From Styela clava (Eukaryota > Chordata > Ascidiacea > Stolidobranchia > Styelidae), in assembly GCF_964204865.1 (NCBI RefSeq), contig NC_135257.1, positions 4,836,001-4,900,000 on the forward strand: a stretch of DNA of 64,000 bases. The letters are read 5' to 3'. Under the pieces are notes generated by a model. It saw only the letters and a list, made by a program, of their open reading frames with translations, searched no databases and was not told the origin of the DNA. Shown one piece after another: positions 1 through 11,235 of this stretch. Position 1 is the stretch's first letter; each line of letters starts with the position of its first letter. The position numbers and the translations under genes were made by a program.

Positions 1-248
1 CTATGCGTAAAAAAGCCACATGGTCATTTTTTGTGTAGCAAACTTTTGTTCCTTTGAAAAGATCGTAAAAAGGAAACTTTCACAGATTAGAATTTAAATT
101 AAATTTAATTTCTTTTGTTATTTTGAAGATTTACGTATTCCAGTCGCTACCGATCCTAATAACCAGTATAATTATCCAAAGCTTTCTACATCTTTTCACG
201 ACCCACTAAGACACCAGTGGGTTGCGACCCATAGTTTGGGAACCGCTG
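1..248. mobile_element. 3' part of a hAT-type non-autonomous element (left end outside window)
   Basis: The sequence from the window edge to the terminal repeat ending GGGAACCGCTG at 238-248 matches the right end of the element at 58393-60634 (its segment from about 60383) with only scattered differences. The terminus has the CAG-TGGTTCCCAAAC-type ends seen on many hAT elements. No coding sequence is visible. The left end lies outside the window, so the target duplication cannot be checked. Confidence 0.7.
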
Positions 249-849
249 GAATAGAGTATAAATCGCATTTTTTTTTGTTTTTTACAAAAGATTGTACGAA
301 ACAAGTAAAAATTTGTTCGAGACATGAACTTGCCAAAAACCAACGTTGGGTGGGACCACGACACAAAAAGATTAGGTTCTAAGAAGGTAAACAATAAACG
401 ACATATGTAAAAATTCTTTGACACAGTTCTTTCACACAGTTGTTAATCATAAGTTGTATGCGACAAAAGAAATGAGAACAATAGAGTCTGGCATAAAATG
501 CAGGTCAATTTCGTAGGTGCTATTTTGTGGAATTTATTGTCACCACGTCTCGGCATGATAAATTTAAATTTGTATAAGATGATCTTTTCATTAGCGACGA
601 TCCAACGAAGTAACTGTACAAAGCTAATAAACCATGAAAATATGCAGGTACTAGAGACAATAGATCAGTGGGTTGCCCGAGACTTGTTTCCTGAGCAATG
701 GGAGTTGGTTGCATCCACGATGACATAGTTAGTCAAACCAATGACATATAACAATATTGTTAAATGTCATTGGTCAAACGGAGATATTTTTCATCTGCCA
801 GTCTTTTCTCAACTTTTTTTCACCAATCATCAAAAGGCCCTTTCTATCT
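249..849. other. Intergenic stretch, no gene recognised
   Basis: Only short open frames occur on both strands and none resembles a known family. The end near 850 is where the 3' part of the LINE remnant becomes recognisable on the minus strand. Confidence 0.5.
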
Positions 850-2640
850 AAAAAATAATGCCTGGAGAGTAGAATGTCCTTACTGCACGAAAGCTATTTC
901 GAATATTATTATTTACGAAAACACGATCGAAGCAACTAGGGAGTTGATCAGTAGAAGATAAAAACATCAATGTGCAAATCTCAAGTATTAGTAAATCTTA
1001 AACACGTAGTAGTTTTTCACTTTTGAACAAATCTGCGACACTACCTCTCCGACCCCTACCAAAAGTCATTCTCAAAATGTGATTACAGACACTTTGAATT
1101 TTTGCTGTAATACCTTTTTGACGATGCATCCAAGTAGTATGCAATATCGTATATGACTTTCTATCAATGAGTGGTATAATGTAATAACATAATGTAATAA
1201 CAGGCATGACTTATTAAGGTTTTTATTGACTTTTGAAATAGCTCCGAGTGCTGTCCTTATTTTAGATAGTACCAATTGTGAGTGGTATTTCCATGACAAT
1301 TTGTCATCGAGTAAAACACCCAGGAAATGAATTTGGTTTACTCTTTGGATGCACTTGGACTGCAGAATTAGCTCATCGTTGAGGATGGGTAGTTTTTGTC
1401 TAGGTGCACTGAAAATCATGTACTTGGTTCTTTTCCGCATTTACTGTTAGTTTGTTTGCAGTTAGCCAAGATTGAATATTAGTAAGGTCAGCTGTCAGCA
1501 TTAGCTTTTTCAATAAGGTCTGGTAAATTTTTCCCTTGTAGGAAAGGGGTGGTGTCGTCAGCGAATAGGATAGCATCGGAGTTCTTGAGTGACTTAGGAA
1601 AGTCATTAATCATAATTAAGAAAAATATAGGCCCCATAAGTGACCCTTGAGGGGCCCCAATTGTTAAGTCGCAGCATTTACTTGAAGAGTGCCCGTCATA
1701 AACTAACACTTGTTTGCGATCAGCCAAGTAATTGCGGAACCACGAAAGGCAGTGGCCTCTAACACCTATGTGGTAGAGTTTGGAAAGCAAGATATGATGG
1801 TCAATGCAATCAAAAGCTTTCGATAGGTCAAGAAATAGTCCGAGAGTATAAAGGCCTTTTTCAAATCCACCCAGTATTTTACTTGTAAGTAGAGACGTAG
1901 CCTGCAAAGTTGTATGTCCCTTGCGAAAACCAAATTGTTGATGGTAGAAAAAACTCTTTTGTTCTAAAAAGTTAACTAATCTATTGTACATCACTTTTTC
2001 TAAAATTTTTGAAAAATAAGGCAGTAAGCTAATAGGTTTATAGTTTTTGACATTTTTCATGTCTCCGCCTTTGTGAAGCGGTACAACTTTGGCGATTTTA
2101 AATTCATCAATAAATTGTCCCGATTGCAAAGAAAGATTAAAAACATGAGCTAGAGAGAGCATGCAGTTCCACGGCATTGCTCTGATAACCTTAATAGTGA
2201 TTCCATCAAGCCCATAGCTGGTTTTAGGTCTAAAAGCTCGAATATTAGCTTGTATTTCTGTGGCTGTTACGGGTGATAAAAACATCGAAGAGTTACTTGA
2301 TTTGCCCATGTATATATTTCATGAAGTTACCGTCAATATCATTAGTGAATTTGTCAGACATTCGCTTTCCTATCGTAGAAAAATGTTCATTGAAATGATC
2401 GGCTATCAATACAGGATCACACATTTCCTTATTTCCCACAACAAATACTTTTGACAGTTTAGATTTGCATCGACCTAGCAGGGTATTCATTGTTTGCCAC
2501 GATTTTCTCGGATCGTTTTTAGTTTTACTCAAGAGCGATCTGTAGTAAGAATGCTTTTTGGCTAATATCATTTTTTCATAAGTTTTCTTGATTTCCAAGT
2601 ATTCATTCCTAGAATATTGCGATTTATTGATGGTGATACT
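850..2640 (-). mobile_element. 5'-truncated non-LTR retrotransposon (LINE, CR1/L2/Jockey-like)
   Basis: Read on the minus strand, this holds the last part of a LINE ORF2: the pre-RT region (motif FNEHFSTIGKR near 2330-2370), the reverse transcriptase, and the C-terminal region typical of CR1/L2/Jockey-clade elements (LTANKLTVN, then IRYC, then an F.RGRRGSVADLFK segment). The frame is broken several times: consecutive pieces lie in different frames around 2300, 1600, 1440 and 1130, and there is an in-frame stop near 1002. The 5' end, including the endonuclease domain, is absent. The copy is dead. Clade assignment is from motif style only. Confidence 0.85.
1488..2309 (-). pseudogene. Reverse transcriptase fragment of the LINE
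   Basis: An open stretch of about 270 codons contains the RT core in order: PISLLPYFSKILEKV (RT block 2), FGFRKGHTT, LFLDLSKAFDCIDH (block with the first catalytic Asp), GAPQGSLMGPIFF, and the catalytic FADD box. RTs of CR1/L2/Jockey elements have this order. It is open at both ends only because of frameshifts, since the flanking parts of the protein continue in other frames. It is a fossil reading frame and not a cellular gene. Confidence 0.85.
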
Positions 2641-3858
2641 TGTTACTTGAACTCGAAATGTTTAAGTCGCTACTCAACGTCATATTGAGAGGGCAACATG
2701 TGTTAAAATAACCGATGGTTGCCAAACGGCCAATAAATTTCTCACTTGATATCTAATGTATTAATTGAGTTATCTAGCATTTACGAATTCCAAATAAAAC
2801 GCCCCACCATATGTTACTCAACTTGAATAATCAAGTCCCTGGTTATTTTGCTTTTCATTTCGGATTGTGTTTAGGATGTGGACAATCAATCGATCAATCA
2901 AATCGTTTTTTATTAGTCATTCCGGTAAAATATAACGAAATGAAAACATTAAAAATCAAAAAATATTTGTACCGAATGGCAGGATAACCGCGAGATGACC
3001 ATTCGGTCTACTTGTCAGCGACTACTAAAAAGTAGTCCCAAAATTCACTTTAGAAATTAATTTTCAATCATACTCGGTGCTGGATAGTAGGGACCAACAT
3101 GTTGGTAACGTGTGATAAAATACCTACTCCATCATTCACTACAAACCAACAAGTCAAGTGTAACTGGTCTCATAAATGGTTGTTCCTGGTATTTTAAATT
3201 TGAGATGTGCGGTTCACATGGGAATTTTTAGTTTAGTGATTGATTTATTATCATTACAGTTATCACGTTACACTACCATTACGCTGCAATCGTGTGGAGC
3301 AAATCTTTTTCGTAGCATTGGAACAATAATACTAAAATATTTGAATGAAAATTTGAAACAGGTACAGTATATCATTTTTTCGGAGTCGAATTGCAAATTA
3401 TCTCCGTCATATGGTTGACTCATTGAAGAAGATTCAGCATATTTTTCGACAAGCTCAGAACAAGGTATTGTGTCAGCAGTCTACTATCGCCGAAGTGGCG
3501 CACCTGAACAATTGACCTAGCTAGGAATAAGATTCGGCTTTGACTTACTTTAGTAATTAGTAGTAAGTGCTAATGTAAAACATTCACCGATCGGAGATGC
3601 TGGCTAAGGTTGAATAATATTTGTTTCGAAGGGGTGATTTGTGATTTGGGGGCGGGTATCTGTCAATCAAGTCACCTTCGAACAATTGAAGGCTCTCTCG
3701 CTTTGACGATAAACATCTAATTAGTTCTGTCGGTGGGGACGTGCACCGAGCCCTCCATCCCTCTCGGTGTTGAGAAAAAGCAACAGTGCGCCGGTAGAAT
3801 TTCCGCGATTCGTTCAGCGCAAATTTACCCATAACTGTCCCTTACATTTCTATTCGGA
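2641..3858. other. Intergenic stretch, no gene recognised
   Basis: AT-rich sequence. The longest open frames (about 80 codons at 3176-3418 on + and 3584-3832 on -) match no family known to me and show no splice-site context. Confidence 0.5.
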
Positions 3859-4078
3859 GGTGACCGTACATTTGAACCCATGCACATTTGAACCCATGTA
3901 CATTTGAACCCATGCGTATATCCACGGGTTCAATCTATATGCGGGTGCTAAAACCCATGGGTTAGGGTTAGTATGGGTTTAACTATCCGTGAAACAAAAA
4001 AAATTCCATAGGTGCAATAGCATACAGGTGCAATTGTCATGGGTTCAAATGTACGTGGGTTCAAATGTAATGGAACCC
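3859..4078. mobile_element. 220-bp MITE with 8-bp target duplication (TGAACCC family)
   Basis: The ends are inverted repeats built on CATTTGAACCC / GGGTTCAAATG. The element is flanked by the same 8 bases, tattcgga, at 3851-3858 and 4079-4086. Near the left end the unit ACATTTGAACCCATG is repeated three times in tandem. A second copy of the family lies at 58925-59095, with its own 8-bp duplication. The 8-bp duplication suggests hAT mobilisation. No coding capacity. Confidence 0.85.
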
Positions 4079-4140
4079 TATTCGGAGGAAGCGCCACATG
4101 TGCGACCTCCCCTGGATGCCACTGAATATAAGTTTTCAAA

Positions 4141-4258
4141 CTTTTATCATTTTTATTGAATTGGATTCCGATGGGAATCCCATGGGATGGGATAGATTGA
4201 GACAGACATAAATTGCTATGTGATGGGACACAAAAATATGTCCCGTGCACAAGCCTGC
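4141..4258. repeat. Fragment of the hAT MITE family seen intact at 46041-46423
   Basis: It shares the block from ttttattgaattg through the GGGAATC-CATGGGA core to the terminal GACAAGCCTG-like end (here GCACAAGCCTG) with the right half of the element at 46041-46423. The opposite terminus is not seen, so this copy is truncated or interrupted. Confidence 0.6.
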
Positions 4259-4523
4259 AGTTAGGAACTGTTATGTTTTTAAATATTTTTGACATACGAT
4301 CCAATCCACTTAGGCGATTAGCTTTCGTGTACACGCAATTTGAATTTATTTATAACATACCGGTAATAATGTCTTAAATATATTATAACGTCATATTGAA
4401 ACATTGATTTTTGATGATGTCATTGCTGAAGGAGGGACACTGATCGTCTAAATCCGGCCCTGGTTGCTCCCATATGCATTACCATCTGGATTGTTAACAT
4501 TGGGAAAGCGTTAGATGGTATTG

Positions 4524-4705
4524 TACACGATGAGTTATTGGGCACACCTATGGATCGTTTTGTCATTTCGTATCCTTGTTGTTGTGAAATAATCGCTTTT
4601 CTTATTAACTACTAGACCAATTGCTTTGAAATTTTCAGTCTTTAAAGATTGTAATTTTCTTTAGAAGGCTATTACTACAAAAATTTCTGTGAACTCTGAA
4701 TTCTC
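4524..4705 (+). repeat. Dispersed repeat family A, partial copy
   Basis: Diagnostic blocks in order: a ggatcgttttgt segment; aatcgcttttc; accaattgctttgaaatttt; then an agaaggctattact block. The same order recurs at 5225-5745 (-), 25735-26170, 30325-30512, 37005-37115, 40690-40990 (-), 49060-49270 (-), 61660-61930 and 62030-62300. This copy lacks the usual right end (gtccatatatttgagcg). Confidence 0.6.
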
Positions 4706-5224
4706 GACGTAATCCAATCGATGCATTGTAAATTGTTTGTAATAGTCTTATATATTCTCATCTGAAATATGTCGTTATCAGTTGAAGAGGAGGTAATAAA
4801 ACTGCTCTAAAACCACCAAAACAAGGCAATTTGGAGGATGCTTTTTGCAGTATCACGACATGTTCATAACTCACTTTTATACAAGCAGTGTTAGAATTAG
4901 CAGTGTTAGAAAAACCATCCATAGCCATGCCACAAGGCGTGTTACAAAACAGATTTATTTCATGCCTCGGTGCTCATTTTCGAATAACGAAAATCGCTCA
5001 AAACAAATAGCATTCGTATTTGGTAAAATATTCCGCCATAAATCAGAGAAAACTAACCTACAACATTCAGTCAACGATTAAAGAATCATCTCATTCAAGG
5101 GTAATAAATAGATGAAAAAAAATATTATGAGGTATTTCTCATATTCAAGTTGTGTGTATGCTCAATAAAAAAAATTATAATAATTTCTTTGCTCAAAATT
5201 TTCTAACTTACCGTCATTTAATAA

Positions 5225-5745
5225 TAACAAGTGAGCTATGCTCAAATATATGGACACGTTACGCTGAAATTCACTGTGGTACGGTTGAAACCTAAACACC
5301 AACTCTTTGTTAGTATAAAAAGTAATTACATGACTAATTACTACGGTACGGTAACTTACCAGCAGGCTTGACTACGGAACCTGTTCGCTGTTCGATTATC
5401 AAGTGATCAATATATGCAGAGCCGTTATATAATGGCTCTGATATATGCATGTTTGTTTGTGGAATCGCCACGTGGTGGCAAATTCTGATGATGTCATAGT
5501 TCAAAATGAAAACGAATCCCAAATCTCACAGAAATATTTAAAATTAATAAAACTTAAAAAATTTATAAATAGCCTTCTAGAAAAACATTCCATCTTTAAC
5601 TACTGAAAATTTCAAAGCAATTAGTCCAGTAATCAAAGAGAAAAGCACCTTTTTAAAAACGTGTCAAAGAACAACAACAACATAATATTGAAACGATCGT
5701 AATGTCCACTGACGTGTCCAATAATCTTTGTCACCAGTTGTGCCC
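5225..5745 (-). repeat. Dispersed repeat family A, nearly full-length copy
   Basis: In reverse orientation it begins with the family end ctcaaatatatggacac (near 5239), runs through the tagccttctag and aatttcaaagcaattagtc blocks and ends near gtgtccaata at 5717-5726. Full copies seem bounded by GGACAC / GTGTCC, which suggests a short terminal inverted repeat. No target duplication is clear and no protein is encoded. Confidence 0.6.
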
Positions 5746-5907
5746 ATTTCGAATAACTTCTTCGTAACATTCGAAAATCCCTACTTCAAATATTGTCTAT
5801 TTCATACAAAACCAGTTATTTTATTTTCCACATGATTTTCATTTTTTAATAGCAGTAATATTTTATAGGGTTTCACAGTTAAATAACCTTTGGGGATCTT
5901 CTGTGTC

Positions 5908-6245
5908 TCCCTCAACTCGGCGGTGTGGCACTCGTGCTAAGCGTCAGGAATACGCTTGCCACCGCATCTCTGATTACCTTGCGTGGGTTCGCAGGTTCGA
6001 ATCCCATGCGGGGATGATTATGTGCGAGACGATTGCTAGACTCCTCGCCACCGTAGGGTGGTTCACGTAATCGCTGGTCGGTTACGGCTTCCTCCACCAC
6101 CAAGTCCATGCTTTCGAAAACAAATAACTGGCTAACTAATCCCATATCCGACCTGGACTGGTAACCTGACGACCCTGGTTCGCCATATGATCAAGCCGTC
6201 TTATCGGCTCCCCCAATGACATTAAACAACATGATAGGCAACTCT
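5908..6245 (+). mobile_element. tRNA-derived composite SINE
   Basis: The 5' head resembles a tRNA with an A-box-like start (TGTGGCACTCGTGCTAAGCG) and a clear B box (GGTTCGAATCCC near 5993-6004). The tRNA-unrelated body (CAAGTCCATGCTTTCG, AACTAATCCC) is shared with 11030-11235, and the head with minus-strand copies at 52785-52965 and 56290-56475. Tails of the family carry a conserved ..CCCGGGATAAATATGTAAA.. motif. Transcription by RNA polymerase III is expected for this class and not shown here. Confidence 0.8.
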
Positions 6246-6361
6246 GACGTCACTCCATAAGACTACAGGCGAAAGATTGTATTTCATGATACGCTCCAAT
6301 GCACATATTTTTCGTCGCCTTTCGCGTCCGTTTTCCGCTCGCTTTTGCTACTCGGCGTCTT

Positions 6362-6560
6362 TTTTACGTGTAGTACCTGCCTTTTTGCGCCTGTAACGAA
6401 ACAAAATCATCTCTATATCTAAGAAGTTTTGCTCACTTGGAAAGCTGGAATGGCAGGCAAGCTGTAAAGAGCAATTCTGGACATTATAGACGTTTTTTTT
6501 ATCAGAGAAGATTACAAACGCGATAGCGGAAAGATTTGTGTGGAACATTTTGCAGATAAT
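6362..6560 (+). pseudogene. Possible THAP-domain remnant
   Basis: One plus-strand frame reads C-x2-C near its start, then, after two in-frame stops, a segment ending GKICVEHFADN. That spacing recalls the C2CH zinc-coordinating THAP domain, which often ends ICSEHF. THAP domains occur in P-element transposases and in cellular DNA-binding proteins. The stops mean it is not functional as it stands. The match rests on one short motif and could be chance. Confidence 0.25.
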
Positions 6561-6565
6561 CCCAA

Positions 6566-7454
6566 AGTTTGTAATTTTAATGTTTGCGCTTAATCATTGA
6601 AATTTCCTTTAAAGAGGGTGTCATACAAAACTGTGATGTGATACAATTCCATAACACAAAGTTTGCACCTATCGAACATGCTTTTGTAGGTGAATTTACT
6701 AGACATATTACATATTCAGTTAATCGTAGGTAACATTGCTGGTACATAATGCATCGTAGATAGGTTTGTTTGAATTTAGCTCATAGCCCACTAATTAATA
6801 ATATCTTCTATGCAGGAGGATGCAGGGCTGAATTCAATTAGTTTGGCTCGAGCAAGTCTTCTTGAAATGCTTGTGTGGATGGAAACTACCTATATTTTTT
6901 GCCTTCCTCCGATTTTAGACAAATTTATTATGAGGGATTTCGCATATATTTCTCATTGATTGTTGGCTGTTTATAATTCCTATTGATTGTGAATTCTGAT
7001 TATAACAAAGAGTTAAAAAAAATTTTGCCTAATTTACTGGCACCTTTTTCTTGTCAATACTCCAAGCTGAGGTAATAAACAAGACAATACATTTATGTCA
7101 TCTGGAAGCAAAATATGCACACTAATTAATAGTTTGGCACATTGAGATAATACATCATGACAGAAAACACAAGTTAAAGATATGTATGACCATCACATGG
7201 TAATTAAAATTAAAAAAAATTATTAGGGGCTGTGGAGTATGAAAAGTTCAAGACAAAGAAAAGAACAAATGTTCATAGCTCATGAACTCTCAATTTTGCC
7301 TCCATTGCTTTGTGAAGGCCAATATATTTCGAGTGGCTGAATTGGTTTACCTTTACGATAGCAACGATTTTGTATTTAATATAGCGAGATTTTTTTCAAT
7401 TTAATTGAAGTGATATTATTTCCCAAAGCAATGCTTGAATCGTCTAGAATAGAT
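6566..7454. other. Intergenic stretch, no gene recognised
   Basis: AT-rich sequence without a convincing coding region, RNA gene or bounded repeat. Confidence 0.5.
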
Positions 7455-7859
7455 CCGTGGTGTCAAACTCATGGGTTTTCGAGAGCCGCATTGCATTTTG
7501 GAAATTGTAAAAAGGGCCGCAAACAGTTTTTGATAATGTATAGTTAAAAGATATTTTTAAGATAGTTTTAGGTCGTGACATATATTGTGATGCAACTAAA
7601 CAGTTGGATTAAGTTTTATTATTTTCTTCAATTTCAAATGCAATTACATATTAATATTTGCATTCCACTATTATTGCAACATTTGCAAGTTACTGTATTT
7701 ATTATAAAAAATCATAAAATTTTATGTACAACCATCAAAATCATTTTTGAACAAGCTTTGGATAAGGAAAGAATAATGCATACACTAAAATAACTTAATC
7801 TAAATATATGAACCTAAAATTGACAAAAATACTACAGTATAAACTCAATGTTTTAATAA

Positions 7860-7970
7860 CTATATATGTCCTGACGTTTGGCATCTTTTTTGTGTCACCA
7901 GCATACTAAGGCCAGGCTGAAATGATTTTATAGTACCAACTAACGAGGCCACATGATCACGAGTTAATCT
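7860..7970 (-). pseudogene. hAT transposase C-terminal remnant
   Basis: The minus-strand frame ends with LTRDHVASLVGTIKSF, then LVTQKRCQTSGHI and a stop. Transposases of the GTF2IRD2/hAT-5 group usually end in a similar way (…LxSLL…, …LV…K(R/Q)CQ.S…stop). It lies at the 3' side of the same element as the N-terminal remnant and in the same orientation. Confidence 0.5.
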
Positions 7971-8177
7971 GGATCTTTGCGAATGTTTAATTAATTCCAG
8001 TAATGCAAAAAAGTTACTTTTATCATTTCATGTATAGATCAGTGAAAAAACAAATGACAGATTTTTTCGACAAGACATTTCGCACCACATTGCGTGGCAT
8101 AGGATTGCTTGAATTATTATTGATATTGATTTTTAGTAACTAAGTCGTTGTATAATTATATTAATATACAAACACAT

Positions 8178-8361
8178 GGAAATTTTCTGTTCGAAGTTGG
8201 TCTTCGAATTTGTCATATTGACTGCTGAGCTTATTGTGTTTTTTCAATGTATTGATGGAAATATGACGAACTAAACAATGTGCTTCAGAATTTTGTGAAA
8301 AGCAGAAAATATTGCAACTCCCATTTTCTTCGAAAATGCCGCCTTCTTCACGTACTTTGCG
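8178..8361 (-). pseudogene. hAT transposase N-terminal zinc-finger remnant
   Basis: The stop-free minus-strand frame has the pattern FEENGSCNIFCF, then CLVRHISINTLKKH, then QYDKFEDQLR. This follows the layout of the N-terminal finger of hAT transposases of the GTF2IRD2/hAT-5 group (…CLIC…, …N-x-x-RHY-x-x-H…, …K(Y/F)-x-x-L-x-x-…). Key Cys positions are substituted, so it is degenerate. Confidence 0.45.
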
Positions 8362-8634
8362 TTTAATTTAATCACTCAAGTGTTTTATTCAAGTATTCTT
8401 TTGCTAGCTTGATGTGTATTCTTAATTGGGTCAAAATGTGGACAAAAAAAATTAATATTCCAAAACTATTTTCAGTAAATTGTTTTCTGTGTGAATAATC
8501 AATTTCACTTTAAAAGGTTTGAAAAATCTATTACATTTAGATAAAAAAAAACTTCCAAAATACTATTACAATTATTGTTAAGCGTTCGAGGGCGGCACTG
8601 GAAGTTCTCTGGTGCCGCGAGTTTGAGATCCCTG

Positions 8635-9974
8635 GTTGAAGTTGTCCAAAAATATATGATAGTATTTTATCATGAATGATGATTATACCCCTTCCGGAAT
8701 TTCTTCTATAGTACTAACAAAAGTTGATGAACCAAATATAACACAGGTGCAGTGAGTTACCCGTAATCCTCATTTTCCAAAGCTGTTTTAAGTATGTCTG
8801 GCGTGTTTTGTGCCTTTTCACAAATAAGACCGCTTATGCAATCTTACGCTTTGGAATTTTTAGTTATTTTCCTCAAGCCCTGCAGGATGTGGGGGCCATA
8901 CACAACTTTACCGGAGGGTCAAATGTCTTTGCATGCCTCCATAGGTTGTTTTTCTATTGCAAACATTTATGGAGTACTCTAATTATATTTATTGGAATCA
9001 CACTGTCACTGATATGTCGCCAGACTTCTGATATCTCCCCTTCTGCTATAGTTGTCCTGTGAATAAATAATAGGAAATTGAGATTAGACGAAAAGTTGAA
9101 AGTTTTGCTTTATGTCGGCTTAATTTCTTGATTGATATACTTACTATTTCTGCTATTGCCTCTTGTGCTGCAGGAGTCTCGCAATGCTTAGACAGGTTTG
9201 TCCACAACTTTCACATCTGAAGAAATAGAGGAGATTTATTAATTTTCGTTAAAATTAAATAAAGCAGTTTATGTGATTTAGAATGGAAAAGCTAATAAAT
9301 CCAATATCTCATGTTTTATGTAAAAAATATTTTACTGAATTTGGTATATAAACCAACTAATAAAAGGGTTTAGTCAGAAAATTACAAGCAGTCGTGGCTC
9401 CAAATACTTGAGAGATCAGACTATACAATATAGACCGGTATGAGTGAAATGTTAGGTGAACTTGTTAACACTTTGATTCAATACGCAAATAAAAGTGAAT
9501 GCGCAATAGTATGTTACAATGAGCAGCAATCAACAATGAGTATATATTCTCACTGATTAAAAAAATCTAACTGGAGGTGCATGAACTATTTGAAACCATA
9601 AAGGGTAAGTAAATATGTAATTTCGGCAAAGGGGCAACTACGTACCGTACTGAATTAATAACTTCGTAGTATTTGACAAAGGCTGGCTTTCCCACATGTA
9701 CTTAACAGTGCGATGCCCGGGTGTGATATACAACAATAGTATTTACCTTATGTTTTTCCGATTTCTTTTTACCTTAACTTTCCAAAATATCATTAAAATC
9801 GACAACAACTGTCAAAGCAGGCACGAACACCATTCGTGCTACGCCTTGAAAGCAGCACACATCCGCTTGTTTTCGTCTTGTCAAGTATGTGCATTGGAGC
9901 GTGCTATCGAATACGATCTTCGGACAAAAATGCCGGAGTTGCGCATCATGTTGTTTAATGTCATTGGCTCCCCC
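8635..9974. other. Intergenic stretch, no gene recognised
   Basis: Several open frames of 60-100 codons are present but none resembles a known protein or has splice context. No RNA gene was seen. Confidence 0.45.
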
Positions 9975-10020
9975 CTCTCCCCCGGGATAACTATGTAAAT
10001 CCTCTCCTATCCCTTCACAT
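9975..10020 (+). repeat. SINE tail fragment
   Basis: It carries the family tail ctctcccccgggataac followed by tatgtaaatc, as at 11203-11230 and, in reverse, 63751-63764. The tRNA-like head is absent. Confidence 0.5.
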
Positions 10021-10494
10021 GTTTTGCTTCTTGTTGTAAATGTATGTTTTATTCGCACATGGTCATGAATAAATCAAATATAACTTACTTCCGGGGTGGT
10101 ATACCAGTCCGGAATCTAAGAATCATGACTCTCACACACCCGGTCCAGCATGTGTCGACCGGTGTCACTAAATCATTATATTCACTTTGGTCTTTGGGTC
10201 ACAGTCACCCTGGTGCCGACTGCTCGCTTATTACGTGTTTTTGTGTTTTTTTTACATACGATGTGCAGTTAAGATAGTATTTACGTATTTATCCAGTTTC
10301 CATACCGGACCCGGTACCGTACCGGTACCGGTACCGTACGGCGTACGTCTGTGCGTGGGCTAGTGTTTGACAGTTCTGTGGAGTGGACCAATGGGTCATG
10401 GGCCGTCTGACCGTAAGTGGAGTCACCGCCCCTGTAGGAGTGGAAGTGGTTATTTCTCTATCTGTCTATGGGCCTGGGCCACGGCGCATAGCCT

Positions 10495-10746
10495 GATGGG
10501 CCGAGGCATCAAGTTGTGTAAAGCTGTAAAGGGACTACTCACTTGGCTAACACAGACAGTCCCTGAACTAATAATAGAACTATAATGTGAAAAAGTCTGA
10601 ACAAAATTTTGTCCATCAGACGATGGGCCGCGACCCATCAAGTTGTGTAAAGGGACTACTCACTTGGCTAACACAGACAGTCCCCGAACTAATAATAGAA
10701 CTAGGGCTATAACTGTATAATGTGAAAAATCTGAACAAAATTTTGT
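10495..10746 (+). repeat. Tandem duplication, two ~125-bp units
   Basis: Unit 1 (about 10495-10620) and unit 2 (about 10621-10746) share gatgggccg…catcaagttgtgtaaag, gggactactcacttggctaa, cacagacagtcccYgaacta and gaacaaaattttgtc, differing by short insertions. GC-rich GGCCC words continue to about 11020. The block adjoins SINE body sequence. Confidence 0.75.
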
Positions 10747-11029
10747 CTTAACCCTAAGTCCTAACCAGGTACACATACCACAGGAGTATCCTTTTCCGTA
10801 GCTTGGTATTTTGCTTTATTTTTATATAAAGGCCCATCGTAAGAAGAAAATTTGGTGGCATCTCGCGATTTTTTTTTGGTTCGAATATTGAATATTTTTT
10901 AAAAATTGAAAATTTTGGTAAGATAATTGAATATTTCCTGATGGGGCCGCGGCCCATAGCTTGATTGGCCTCGGCCTATGTGGCCCAATTAGATGGGCCG
11001 TGGCCCCGGCCCAAGGGCCTAAGAAGAGT

Positions 11030-11235
11030 CACCACCCCTGTAGCACTACCAAAGACTACCATCAAGTCCATGCTACCGAAAACAAATAACTAACTAATCC
11101 CATACTGCCATATCCGACATGGAATGGTAACCAGACTGCCAGACAAGAGGCTGTGCTTCACCATACGGTTCAGGTTAAGCTATAAGCTATATTATCGACT
11201 TTCCTCTCCCCCGGGATAAATATGTAAATCATATC
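11030..11235 (+). mobile_element. SINE fragment (body and tail)
   Basis: It shares catcaagtccatgct, cgaaaacaaataactaacta and atccgacatggaatggtaac with the composite SINE at 5908-6245, and ends with the tail cccgggataaatatgtaaat. The tRNA-like head is replaced by GGCCC-rich sequence. Confidence 0.65.

Larger units (their letters stand above)
7455..8634 (-). mobile_element. Decayed, internally deleted hAT element (~1.2 kb)
   Basis: The ends are imperfect inverted repeats: CCGTGGTGTCAAACTC on the left and GAGTTTGAGATCCCTG on the right, of the (T/A)-CTCAAACTC type common in hAT elements. Two minus-strand stretches (8178-8361 and 7860-7970) resemble the N-terminal zinc finger and the extreme C terminus of GTF2IRD2/ZBED-type hAT transposases. 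The catalytic middle is missing. No 8-bp target duplication is readable, which fits an old insertion. Confidence 0.65.

Noticed and set aside
5915-6005. tRNA gene
   Set aside because: A and B boxes are present, but no cloverleaf closes and the sequence continues into a body shared with other copies. It is the head of a SINE.
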